A stretch of DNA of 40,779 bases, taken from the NCBI GenBank assembly GCA_016795485.1, contig JAEUHM010000045.1, positions 1-40,779 of the forward strand. The letters run 5' to 3'. The translations under genes and the position numbers were made by a program. Below are positions 26,543 to 33,959 of this stretch, piece after piece. Each line of letters opens with the position of its first letter. The stretch's first letter is position 1. Below the pieces are notes generated by a model, which did no database searches, had not been told where the DNA came from, and worked only from the letters and a program-made list of their open reading frames with translations. The DNA comes from Verrucomicrobiaceae bacterium (GTDB taxonomy: Bacteria > Verrucomicrobiota > Verrucomicrobiia > Verrucomicrobiales > Verrucomicrobiaceae).

Positions 26543-27736
26543 TTAAGGTTTAGCCGCGTTATTTTTCGCTGGCTCCGTAGCAGCTGCCTCGTTTTTGGCT
26601 CCTGGCACGTTGGCCAGCAGTTCCTGAAGTGAACTATCCTCAACTTCAATATCCTGGGCCTCAACTTGCCCACCATCACGCACTTTCTGGAGGCCCTCTA
26701 TGACAAGTCGATCTTCAGCGGCTATTCCAGAGTCAACGAGCCATAGAGAACCGACTCGTTTGCCCATCTTCACTCTTCTGAATGACGCTTTGCCGTCATC
26801 ACCGACCACAAAGACGTTGTGTAGGCCCTGCAACTCCTGGACAGCCCTTTGCGGGATGAGTAGTGCACCTGGCAAGGTTCGCGTCAGCACGCGAACACGA
26901 CAAAATTGCCCTGGCCTCAAAATCTTTTCCGGGTTGGGAAACTCTACTCGGATGCGCAACGTGCCAGTCGCGGCATTCACCATGCGATCAACAAACGCTA
27001 GCTTACCCAAATGCGGGTGGACTTGGCCATTTGCAAGCACGAGAGCAAAAGCTGGCGAGTTAGTCGGATCTCTCATCTTCCCTGCACTGTTGAGATAAGC
27101 TACTTCGCTTACCTCCAGATTCGCCCAGATTGGATCGAGAGGCGAGATTGTCGCCATGACGGTTGGCTGACCTTTGCCGACAAGCGATCCCACATCGACC
27201 TGCTTGGCACCGATGATCCCAGCCACTGGTGCATTCACGTCGGTGTATCCCAGATCAAGCTCAGCAGACGTGACTTGCGCCTTGCCCGTATCGAGAGCTG
27301 CCTCGGCCTGCTTTTGCACAGCCAGTGCAGTATCCAAGTCTTTCTGAGGTACGGCACCCGTCTTAGCCAAAGGCGTCAAACGCTCAACATCCTGACGCGC
27401 ACGACCAAGTGCTGCTTCTAGCTGTCCCAAGTTTCCTTTGGCAGCAGCAAGTCGTTGTTCGATCGGTTTCTTATCCAAAAGGAAAAGTGCATCTCCGGCT
27501 TTGACCTCAGAGCCTTCTACAAAGAGAATCTTGTCAACTGTAGCCTCTACCCGAGCACGCACTTCTACGTTCGCAGTGGCTTCGGTTTGAGCAATCGCCT
27601 CAACCACAACCGGCACATCCCGCTTCAATGGCTTGGCAACGTGCACGACCGGCGGACCAGATGGCAACTGAGGCATTGGCCTTTTGCAAGCCGTCAAAGC
27701 TGACATCAATACTATCGGGAGAATAAGACGAACCAT
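26543..27736 (-). CDS. RND efflux periplasmic adaptor (AcrA/HlyD family), lipoprotein
   Basis: A 397-residue protein beginning with a lipoprotein signal; the lipobox cysteine is Cys17 (ALTAC). The order is the usual one for a membrane fusion protein: beta-barrel strand and lipoyl domain (VEVRARVEATVDKILFVEGSEVKAGDALFLLDKKPIE), alpha-hairpin (about 95-150), second lipoyl half (VNAPVAGIIGAKQVDVGSLVGKGQPTVMATI), then beta-barrel and membrane-proximal domain ending in an acidic/alanine-rich tail (NVPGAKNEAAATEPAKNN). It links the AcrB-like pump to the NodT channel. It is the first gene of the three-gene efflux operon, and its start is 106 nt downstream of the FAD oxidoreductase stop. Confidence 0.96.
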   Translation of the reverse strand: MVRLILPIVLMSALTACKRPMPQLPSGPPVVHVAKPLKRDVPVVVEAIAQTEATANVEVRARVEATVDKILFVEGSEVKAGDALFLLDKKPIEQRLAAAKGNLGQLEAALGRARQDVERLTPLAKTGAVPQKDLDTALAVQKQAEAALDTGKAQVTSAELDLGYTDVNAPVAGIIGAKQVDVGSLVGKGQPTVMATISPLDPIWANLEVSEVAYLNSAGKMRDPTNSPAFALVLANGQVHPHLGKLAFVDRMVNAATGTLRIRVEFPNPEKILRPGQFCRVRVLTRTLPGALLIPQRAVQELQGLHNVFVVGDDGKASFRRVKMGKRVGSLWLVDSGIAAEDRLVIEGLQKVRDGGQVEAQDIEVEDSSLQELLANVPGAKNEAAATEPAKNNAAKP

Positions 27737-27842
27737 GATGGCGTAAACTCAAGCACATTGCCGATGCGAGCGTCAAGTCTCGAATATTCGATTTATACTA
27801 GATCATAATACTATAACAGAGCTACAGGCCTGTGAGAAACTT
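27737..27842 (-). promoter_or_regulatory. Promoter/operator region of the RND efflux operon
   Basis: A 106-nt A/T-rich gap upstream of the adaptor gene. It contains the perfect 12-bp palindrome TCGAATATTCGA (27780-27791), 44 bp before the ATG, and another perfect palindrome, ACAGGCCTGT (27824-27833). On the minus strand TAGTAT occurs twice, 13 bp apart (27796-27801 and 27809-27814). The first palindrome is a plausible operator for a TetR/MarR-type regulator, but no such gene is next to it in this window. Confidence 0.45.
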
Positions 27843-29711
27843 TCATCTAGCCACTAACTTGCTCCACTTTGTTAGCAGATACTCCCCCTTCGTTTTTCCC
27901 GTTGCGGCTCCACCACTGTGCGTAACGGATTGCACCTGCTTAGCTAGGATGGCCTCATCAAGGATACCCGCCTCCAGCATAACGAATCCACGGTCCCACA
28001 CGGCCTTAACGGCTTGGGTAAGCGGTTGGTCGAGTTTGGCGTCGTAATCGGCAAAAAAGCCTTTGGTGGCAAAATACTGCGCTGCAGCCACACGCTGATC
28101 ATCGGAAGCGACATCGACGTCATTGAAGAAGCTCAGCATCACGTGGCTCGCGGTGAGTTTGCGGATCAGGGCATCGGGATCGAGCTGTGCGGGTGCGATT
28201 CGCTGCTGAACGGCCATCGCGGCGGCGTGGCCGGCGGATTCACAGAGGTTCATCCACGTTGGTTCCAGCCGGATCGTGCCCCAAGCGACATGTGTGCTGC
28301 TCAGGCACACGGGCACGAGGAGATTGTCCACGCCTTGCGACAGGATGGCGCGATACGGCACCTGACCGGGGAAGGTCTCGACATCGAGCATCATTTTGCC
28401 TTCCTCGAGCGCCCCTTCGATGCGGCGCGGGGTGCAGGCATGTGTGTCGAGATACCACTCGGTCACGCCGATGCTGTCCGCATGCACGGGCGCACGCTCC
28501 AGGCCTTCCGCGAGCATCGCGTCATGCTGGGTGAAAATGTATCGCCCCGTGATGCGCCGCGCTTCGCGCACGTAAAACTCGTGCGGACGATGTCCGTTGT
28601 CGGCGAACTCGTCCTTCGCGAGACCAAACTCCCGCCATGACTTCTGCCGCGCGGGATCGACGCTGGGATCGTTCTGCAAAAAGTAGAGCAGGGCCATCGT
28701 CGTGTCCCCAAACGCGTTCATGATCTTCTGCCGACCGCTCCAATCGGCTTCGACATACTCGGTTTGCATCCCGACGAGTTGCGGGCGGTTCCAGCCACGC
28801 TTCGAGTTCGGGATTGGCGCCACGATGGAGCCGTGCTCCAGCAGCTTGAGCTTCTCGGGATCGTAGTTCGCCGGTTTTTCGACTGGCAGCCGGTTCGCGG
28901 GATCAGAGCTCAGGATCGTGCGGTAGTTGAAGGCCTGCACATTCCCATCCGCCTCGCCCGTGCTTTCCGGCATCTTGATGCGCTGAAAGCCGCTGAACTT
29001 TCGCAACTTCAACCTGTGATGCAGCTCCGCCGCCCGCGCCATCTCAGCCGTGGGTGCCGATTTGACCGGCGACATGAAAATCACGCCCGCATGAGGCTCG
29101 TCGAACTCATCGTGTGCTTCCCGCCCGACTCGATACGGCACCTTCGCCAGCGCCGCCAGATCGCCCTCGTAGCTGCAATCCGCGAAGACCTTGGCCTGCA
29201 CCTCGATGGCTTCCACATTCGCCCACAGGCTCATGAAGCTCGCAGATTGAATCAAGGCGCCTTCTCGCTTCACCTCGCTGAGAACCCGATTCGTGATCAA
29301 GCGGATGCGTGGCTCCTTCTTGACCAAATTCGTCAAGACCATCTCCGCCACTTTCGGCTCAAACTTCCCGTTCGTGTGCCCGCTCTTGCCTGGCAGTGCA
29401 TCGCGATACTGCGGCGACTTCTCGCCATAGGTCGTGCGGTAGTGATCAAAGATCGCCTGTCGTGCCTCATCGTAGATCGGAGCCCGTTTCCCCTCCCACA
29501 GCGTGTCCCAAACGCCGAGCCCGTTCGAGAGAATGCCGCCAAGATGATCATTGTGATTCACCAGCACGACGGACAAGCCTTCCCTCGCCGCCCGCACCGC
29601 CATCGCGATGCCTCCGGGCGTGGCTTCATAGATGCAGAGATCGGTCTCGACCTTTTCGGCGCGAGCCGACGAGGCAAAAGCAACCATCAGAACGGCAAAC
29701 AAAGTCTTCAT
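27843..29711 (-). CDS. Exported FAD-dependent oxidoreductase
   Basis: A 622-residue protein with a Sec signal peptide (MKTLFAVLMVAFASSARA). The FAD-binding start reads CIYEATPGGIAMAVRAAREGLSVVLVNHNDHLGG. The first residue of the usual G-A-T-P-G-G loop is Glu29 instead of glycine, whereas the fused relative at 35200-38700 has glycine there. The rest of the protein matches that relative closely to the C-terminus, including VDNLLVPV, AWGTIRLEPTWM, SFFNDVDVASDD and ATKGFFADYDAKLDQPLTQAVKAVW. The family oxidises sugars or aromatic glycan fragments in the periplasm. It lies 10 nt after the sialidase-like gene. The last 170 nt of the gene are less GC-rich than the rest. The substrate is unknown. Confidence 0.9.
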   Translation of the reverse strand: MKTLFAVLMVAFASSARAEKVETDLCIYEATPGGIAMAVRAAREGLSVVLVNHNDHLGGILSNGLGVWDTLWEGKRAPIYDEARQAIFDHYRTTYGEKSPQYRDALPGKSGHTNGKFEPKVAEMVLTNLVKKEPRIRLITNRVLSEVKREGALIQSASFMSLWANVEAIEVQAKVFADCSYEGDLAALAKVPYRVGREAHDEFDEPHAGVIFMSPVKSAPTAEMARAAELHHRLKLRKFSGFQRIKMPESTGEADGNVQAFNYRTILSSDPANRLPVEKPANYDPEKLKLLEHGSIVAPIPNSKRGWNRPQLVGMQTEYVEADWSGRQKIMNAFGDTTMALLYFLQNDPSVDPARQKSWREFGLAKDEFADNGHRPHEFYVREARRITGRYIFTQHDAMLAEGLERAPVHADSIGVTEWYLDTHACTPRRIEGALEEGKMMLDVETFPGQVPYRAILSQGVDNLLVPVCLSSTHVAWGTIRLEPTWMNLCESAGHAAAMAVQQRIAPAQLDPDALIRKLTASHVMLSFFNDVDVASDDQRVAAAQYFATKGFFADYDAKLDQPLTQAVKAVWDRGFVMLEAGILDEAILAKQVQSVTHSGGAATGKTKGEYLLTKWSKLVAR

Positions 29712-29721
29712 GCAGGAAAGG

Positions 29722-30954
29722 TTACTCTTCAGCCTCCGGCGTGAGTTTCAGCGCGAGGCTGCGGAAGTTCTTCACGCGATGAAACGTCGCGTGGTCGGCA
29801 TCGTGTTGGTTTGGAGCGTTGATGCTGCTGCGGGCGATGATGGCAAGGTCGTCGCCGTCGATCACGGGACGCGCATACATGAAGGACTGCGAAATTTTGC
29901 CTGCCTGCGCCACGCAGCCGGCTTGGAACCAGTTCAGGCCGTCGACGCTGTATTGCAGCATCAGAAAGCGGCGGTCATTGCCGCCGAGACCGCTGGCGTA
30001 GCGCACGTTGCCGCGCTTTTCGCCGTCGCGGAACCAATCGAACGCGCCCTGGCCATCGACGACGAGATTCGCCGTGGCCCAAAACAGCTTCGTCTGCTCA
30101 TCCCAGATCACGCAGAACTTCAACTGGCCGCCGGGCATCGGATGAAACTGCGTGAACTTCAAATCGATCGGCCCGCCCTTGTCCTCAAAGTCGAGCACGG
30201 CGCACATGCCAGCGGTGGACTGCCGTTTGGGCTTCACGGTCATCAGCACGCGCAGCCTGCCGCGCACATCGATCACGTTGGGCTCCAGATACTGGCTGCT
30301 GAGCTTTTCATACTGCGGATTCGTCATCGCCTCCGGCACGCCGGGAAAGGGCACCGGCTCGGAAAGTCGCCACGCGGCTGGATTCATCACCTCGCCGGAC
30401 AAATCGCCCGCGATGATGCGCGGCCCGCGTTTGCTGCCGAGCGCGAGATCGTCCGTGGCCCAGTAGAGCTTGTTGTCGCGCTGCACCATGCCCGTGTGGC
30501 AGTTCCAGAAGTGCCCGGTGAAGAGCGTGACGGGCTCCGACCACGTTTTGCCGCCATCGGTGCTCTTGAGCAGCAGCAGGTCGTCATTGCGCACCTTGGT
30601 GCCGCCCTTGTTCACGAACAAATACAGCGCACCGCCATGCGTCCACGGCGCGGCGGAGTAGTAGGGCAAATCGGATGCCTTCAGCCACGTCTGGCCGCCA
30701 TCGCTGCTGCGCAAAATGTGCGTCACGCTCTGCGTGGCCCGCCGTTCCTTGCTCCACTCCTCACGCGGCACCACCGGAACCACGGCAACGAGCGTGCCAT
30801 CATTCAATCGCGCCAGCCCCGGCCCTTCGACATAAAACTCCGGGTTCGGATTGTGAAACACCACGCGGTAATCCTGCGCGAGCGGCTTTGCCTGCGCGTA
30901 GAGAGCGAGGGGCGCGAAGATCAGCAGCGCGGCGAGAATGCGATGGATGCTCAT
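29722..30954 (-). CDS. Exported sialidase-like (BNR/Asp-box) protein
   Basis: From the ATG at 30954 the protein has 410 residues with a Sec signal (MSIHRILAALLIFAPLALYAQA). Asp boxes SSDGGQTW (83-90) and STDGGKTW are clear, and YSVDGLNW lies near the end. It should be a six-bladed propeller glycosidase or glycan-binding protein outside the cytoplasm. The start overlaps the DUF1016/PDDEXK nuclease gene's stop by 4 nt (ATGA), an odd coupling between a defence-type nuclease and a catabolic gene. It is followed after 10 nt by the FAD oxidoreductase gene, in the same module order as the fused protein at 35200-38700. No evidence identifies the glycan. Confidence 0.85.
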   Translation of the reverse strand: MSIHRILAALLIFAPLALYAQAKPLAQDYRVVFHNPNPEFYVEGPGLARLNDGTLVAVVPVVPREEWSKERRATQSVTHILRSSDGGQTWLKASDLPYYSAAPWTHGGALYLFVNKGGTKVRNDDLLLLKSTDGGKTWSEPVTLFTGHFWNCHTGMVQRDNKLYWATDDLALGSKRGPRIIAGDLSGEVMNPAAWRLSEPVPFPGVPEAMTNPQYEKLSSQYLEPNVIDVRGRLRVLMTVKPKRQSTAGMCAVLDFEDKGGPIDLKFTQFHPMPGGQLKFCVIWDEQTKLFWATANLVVDGQGAFDWFRDGEKRGNVRYASGLGGNDRRFLMLQYSVDGLNWFQAGCVAQAGKISQSFMYARPVIDGDDLAIIARSSINAPNQHDADHATFHRVKNFRSLALKLTPEAEE

Positions 30955-32177
30955 GACTTGGATTTCTTGCCCGCAGGCTTCTTCGCGTGTGGCTGATTCA
31001 GCTCGCGTTCGATGTCGGCGATGGTCGGCAGCGATCCGCGCAGGTTCTTCGGCAGCGATTCCACCAGCCGCGTCTGCCACTCCGCCACGCCGATGGGCTT
31101 CTTCATATCACGCAGCGCATACTCGACCTTCAGATTGTTCTTCGCGTCCTTGCACAGCAGCAGGCCGATGGTCGGCGCGTCGTGCTCATGGCGCATCTGA
31201 TCGTCCACGGCGGACAGGTAAAAGTTCATCTTGCCCGCAAACTCCGGCTCGAACGGCTTCATCTTCAAATCCACCACCACAAAGCAGCGTAGCCGCAGAT
31301 GGTAGAACAGCAGGTCGAGGTAAAAATCCTCGTCGCCCACCTCCACCGGCACTTGCCGACCCACAAAGGCAAACCCCGCGCCCATCTCCAGCAGCAGCTT
31401 CTGCACATGCTCCACCAGCCCGCGCTCAAGGTCGCGCTCATGCGCGTCCTCGCCCAGCGTGAGAAAATCGAAGGTGTAGGGATCCTTCAACACCTCCCGC
31501 GCCATGTCCGATTGCGCGGGTGGCAGCGTGCGCTCGAAGTTCGTGATCGCCTTCCCGCTGCGCTCATGCAGCCGCGACTCAATCTGCACCGTCAACACCG
31601 CCCGGCTCCACCCATGCTCCACCGCCTTCCGCGCATACCACAGACGTGCGGCGGGGTCTTTGAGCTTGTGAAGGAGGATCAGGTTCGCGCTCCAGGATAG
31701 GCTCGTGAGCGGCTCCGGCGGCTCTTCCTCAAATTGTGTCACAGGCTGTGACACAATTTGTGAAACGGGCTGTTTCACAATTGCCCGAGTTCCGGGCTTG
31801 GATGCGTCATCTTCCAATTGTCTCACAGCCTGTGACACAATTGAACTGGCTGATTGGCCCACAGCCTGTGGGCCGATTTCGATTGGCTCCCATGCCTCGT
31901 AGAACGCCTTCATGCGTTTCAGGTTGAGAGTGGAAAACCCGCCCATCTCAGGAAACTCCGCCGCCAAGTCCTTCGCCAGCCGCTCCACGACCTTCGCGCC
32001 CCAGCCCTCCGCCTTCTGCGCCCGCATAATCTCCCGCCCAATGTGCCAGTAGAGCAGGATCAACTCCCGGTTCACCGACACCGCCGCCTTCACCTGCGTG
32101 GCGCGAACGCGGGCCTTCAAGTCAGCGAGAAGTGGGGCGTATCCCGTTGGGAATAGTTTTGCGGGCTTTGGCTTCAC
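30951..32177 (-). CDS. DUF1016/PDDEXK nuclease-domain protein (YhcG type)
   Basis: A 408-residue protein starting with GTG at 32177. The N-terminal domain (about 10-95) is the DUF1016_N helical region (NRELILLYWHIGREI, GWGAKVVERLAKDLAAEFP, GFSTLNLKRMKAFYEA). The C-terminal domain (about 230-380) is a PD-(D/E)xK nuclease: Asp288 in FYLDLLFYH, then Asp303-x-Lys305 in VVDLKMKPFEPE. Between them, residues about 98-153 contain the repeated peptide VxQxVxQ, encoded by the palindromes at 31730-31874. DUF1016 proteins are found next to restriction, toxin and HsdMS-type genes and are thought to cut DNA. The gene follows HerA by 9 nt and overlaps the next sialidase-like gene by 4 nt. Its GC content is higher than that of SIR2 and HerA. 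Confidence 0.9.
   Translation of the reverse strand: MKPKPAKLFPTGYAPLLADLKARVRATQVKAAVSVNRELILLYWHIGREIMRAQKAEGWGAKVVERLAKDLAAEFPEMGGFSTLNLKRMKAFYEAWEPIEIGPQAVGQSASSIVSQAVRQLEDDASKPGTRAIVKQPVSQIVSQPVTQFEEEPPEPLTSLSWSANLILLHKLKDPAARLWYARKAVEHGWSRAVLTVQIESRLHERSGKAITNFERTLPPAQSDMAREVLKDPYTFDFLTLGEDAHERDLERGLVEHVQKLLLEMGAGFAFVGRQVPVEVGDEDFYLDLLFYHLRLRCFVVVDLKMKPFEPEFAGKMNFYLSAVDDQMRHEHDAPTIGLLLCKDAKNNLKVEYALRDMKKPIGVAEWQTRLVESLPKNLRGSLPTIADIERELNQPHAKKPAGKKSKS
31730..31874 (-). repeat. Four coding palindromes in the linker of the DUF1016 nuclease gene
   Basis: Four inverted repeats lie in 145 bp. The first, 31730-31760, is a perfect 31-bp palindrome: arm CAAATTGTGTCACAG, one central G, then the complementary arm. 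The second, 31758-31780, has 9-bp arms (TTGTGAAAC) around 5 nt. The third, 31815-31843, has 14-bp arms around one base with a single mismatch. The fourth, 31856-31874, has perfect 9-bp arms (GGCCCACAG) around one base. Three share the core CACAG-N-CTGTG. On the coding strand each reads as V-x-Q-x-V-x-Q, so they repeat in one reading frame. Confidence 0.85.
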
Positions 32178-32186
32178 AGCAGCGAA

Positions 32187-33959
32187 TCAAAATAAAATAT
32201 CGTCTTCGGCAGGTGCGTCCTTTTTCGCCCACGCTTCTTGGTAGTTCGGCCCCTGCGATTTCGGTTCGTTGCGGGGCTTGTCCATCTGCACGGTGAGTGG
32301 GATGGAGAAATCCACGCCGATGAGCGCAGCTTCGCCGGGGCCGAGGGTTGGAAGGAAGGCGGCGGCAGAGCGGTCAATTTCACCACATGCGCGCTCAACT
32401 ACTTCGCGGTCACGGTCATTGATCAAGCGGTGAACGAGCAGCGTCCCCATCTGACTCAGGACACCCGACGGAATATCGCGCGGTTGCTGGGTCGCTAAGC
32501 AGAGTGTGAGCCAATACTTGCGCCCCTCTTTGGCAATGAGTTCAAAGGCATCAAGTTGAACCTTCGAGTCCTCGTCTCCCATGCTCTTATTCAGGAAGTG
32601 GTGCGCTTCATCGAGAAATACAACCACTGGACCATACTCAATGCGAAACTTGTCCTCGCGGGCTTGCCTCAACAGCCAACGACCAATCGCGTTGGCGACG
32701 ACTTCACGGGCGTTGAAATCGAAGGCGAGGTCGCGGAGCGAAAGATGCAGGACGCGCTGTTGGTTCTGAGGTGCAAAGAACTCCACCAATTTAGTCGTCA
32801 GCGGCGGGTGCGTGCCGGGCTTGAACACGCAAGCCAACTCAGGTGCATGGATAATTCCATTGATTCGATGAATGAGTGCCGTGCAATACGTGACGTTTCC
32901 ATCCTCAATGCCAAACTTGTCGGGTTTATATTTATCAGGAGTAAAAATACACTCAGCGAGTATCTGATCGCCAAGTGCAAAAACGTCAAAATCCGCTTCT
33001 AGCGACTGAAGTGCAGTCGCATATTTTGCTGAAGCAGCATCGAACTCAGCAATCAGTCTTCCTGTCTTGACCACGACACCTCGGCTATCAATAAAGCTCG
33101 AAAGGTCATCACCAAAATCATTCTCGATCGCCGCACGTAACTTCTGGCTACCAATCGCTCTTCGCAACATCGGCCCTTGAACTTTTCCTGACGGCTGAAA
33201 CAACGCGAACAGGTCTGGGATGGTGAGAAACCGATACGGCATCGAGACCAACGTGAAGTTTCCTTGCTCGCGTGCCTTGTCCGTCCGCCCGAGCGCGAGT
33301 CGCATCGTGTGAGCTTCGTCGAAGCGATACTCGCCGACTGCATCAATGACGATGACCTTGCAGCGATGCGTGGCGCATTGCTCCACAAGCCGAGCCAGCG
33401 AAAAGCTTTTGCCGCCACCTGTGGTCCCAAGGATAGCGCAGTGCCGTCCGAAAAGGCGCTCTGGCTTGGCGTTCACCCTGACTCCCTGTTCGTTAGCAAC
33501 CCAGCCAAGGTCGAGATTGAGGTCATCGCTCGCATCGCTTCCGGTTGCGTTGCCAGCCACCCATCTGAGCAAGCTTGGCGGCGCAGAAAACACTTTGTCA
33601 CCCAGCCCCGGACAAGTGGCGATCCCCCGCACCACCACCTGTCTGCCAATATCGAGTGTGGCAAGCATCTGCACCAAGGCTGTCGGATGGAGGTTGTCAG
33701 GTTGTGCCAGCGACGGCTCCACTGACAGACGTTCTTTCTCGGCCAAGGCGACTCGCGTCACTCGCCCGAGAATCCCGGACAGCCCAGATTGGATGACGAC
33801 GAACTCGCCGACTTGTCCGGTGCCGAGCGATTGGCCAAAGAAAGATTTACCGCCGGGCACTGCCGAAGCGGGAGCCGTTACCTTGACCGTGCCCGGAGAC
33901 ACTTCGCAGATGGCACCGAGGAGCCGTGCAGGCTCGAATGGTGAAGCGGGAAATGTCAT
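32187..33959 (-). CDS. HerA-like hexameric ATPase of a SIR2-HerA defence pair
   Basis: From the ATG at 33959 (overlapping the SIR2 gene's TGA by 4 nt, ATGA) the protein has 590 residues. An N-terminal HAS-barrel-like region (VSPGTVKVTAPASAVPGG, GQVGEFVVIQSGLSGILGRV) is followed by the HerA/DUF87 ATPase core: Walker A GTTGGGKS (178-185), then KVIVIDAVGEY, Walker B VVFLDEAHHF (446-455), sensor LATQQPRDIP and the arginine-finger region (INDRDREVVERACGE). HerA is a FtsK-like translocating hexamer on DNA. In phage-defence operons a HerA partner assembles with a SIR2-like or nuclease protein into a large complex; such pairs, some called Nezha, have been shown to block phages. The base composition is lower in GC than the catabolic neighbours. 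An upstream in-frame start would overlap SIR2 by 112 nt. Confidence 0.93.
   Translation of the reverse strand: MTFPASPFEPARLLGAICEVSPGTVKVTAPASAVPGGKSFFGQSLGTGQVGEFVVIQSGLSGILGRVTRVALAEKERLSVEPSLAQPDNLHPTALVQMLATLDIGRQVVVRGIATCPGLGDKVFSAPPSLLRWVAGNATGSDASDDLNLDLGWVANEQGVRVNAKPERLFGRHCAILGTTGGGKSFSLARLVEQCATHRCKVIVIDAVGEYRFDEAHTMRLALGRTDKAREQGNFTLVSMPYRFLTIPDLFALFQPSGKVQGPMLRRAIGSQKLRAAIENDFGDDLSSFIDSRGVVVKTGRLIAEFDAASAKYATALQSLEADFDVFALGDQILAECIFTPDKYKPDKFGIEDGNVTYCTALIHRINGIIHAPELACVFKPGTHPPLTTKLVEFFAPQNQQRVLHLSLRDLAFDFNAREVVANAIGRWLLRQAREDKFRIEYGPVVVFLDEAHHFLNKSMGDEDSKVQLDAFELIAKEGRKYWLTLCLATQQPRDIPSGVLSQMGTLLVHRLINDRDREVVERACGEIDRSAAAFLPTLGPGEAALIGVDFSIPLTVQMDKPRNEPKSQGPNYQEAWAKKDAPAEDDILF

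Noticed and set aside
29632..30996. Plus-strand open frame of 454 residues
   Set aside because: It is antisense to the sialidase-like gene with Asp boxes and has no recognisable domain or signal peptide.
31730..31874. CRISPR array or transposon ends
   Set aside because: The palindromes are unevenly spaced, lie in a coding frame, and have no spacers or flanking cas or transposase genes.
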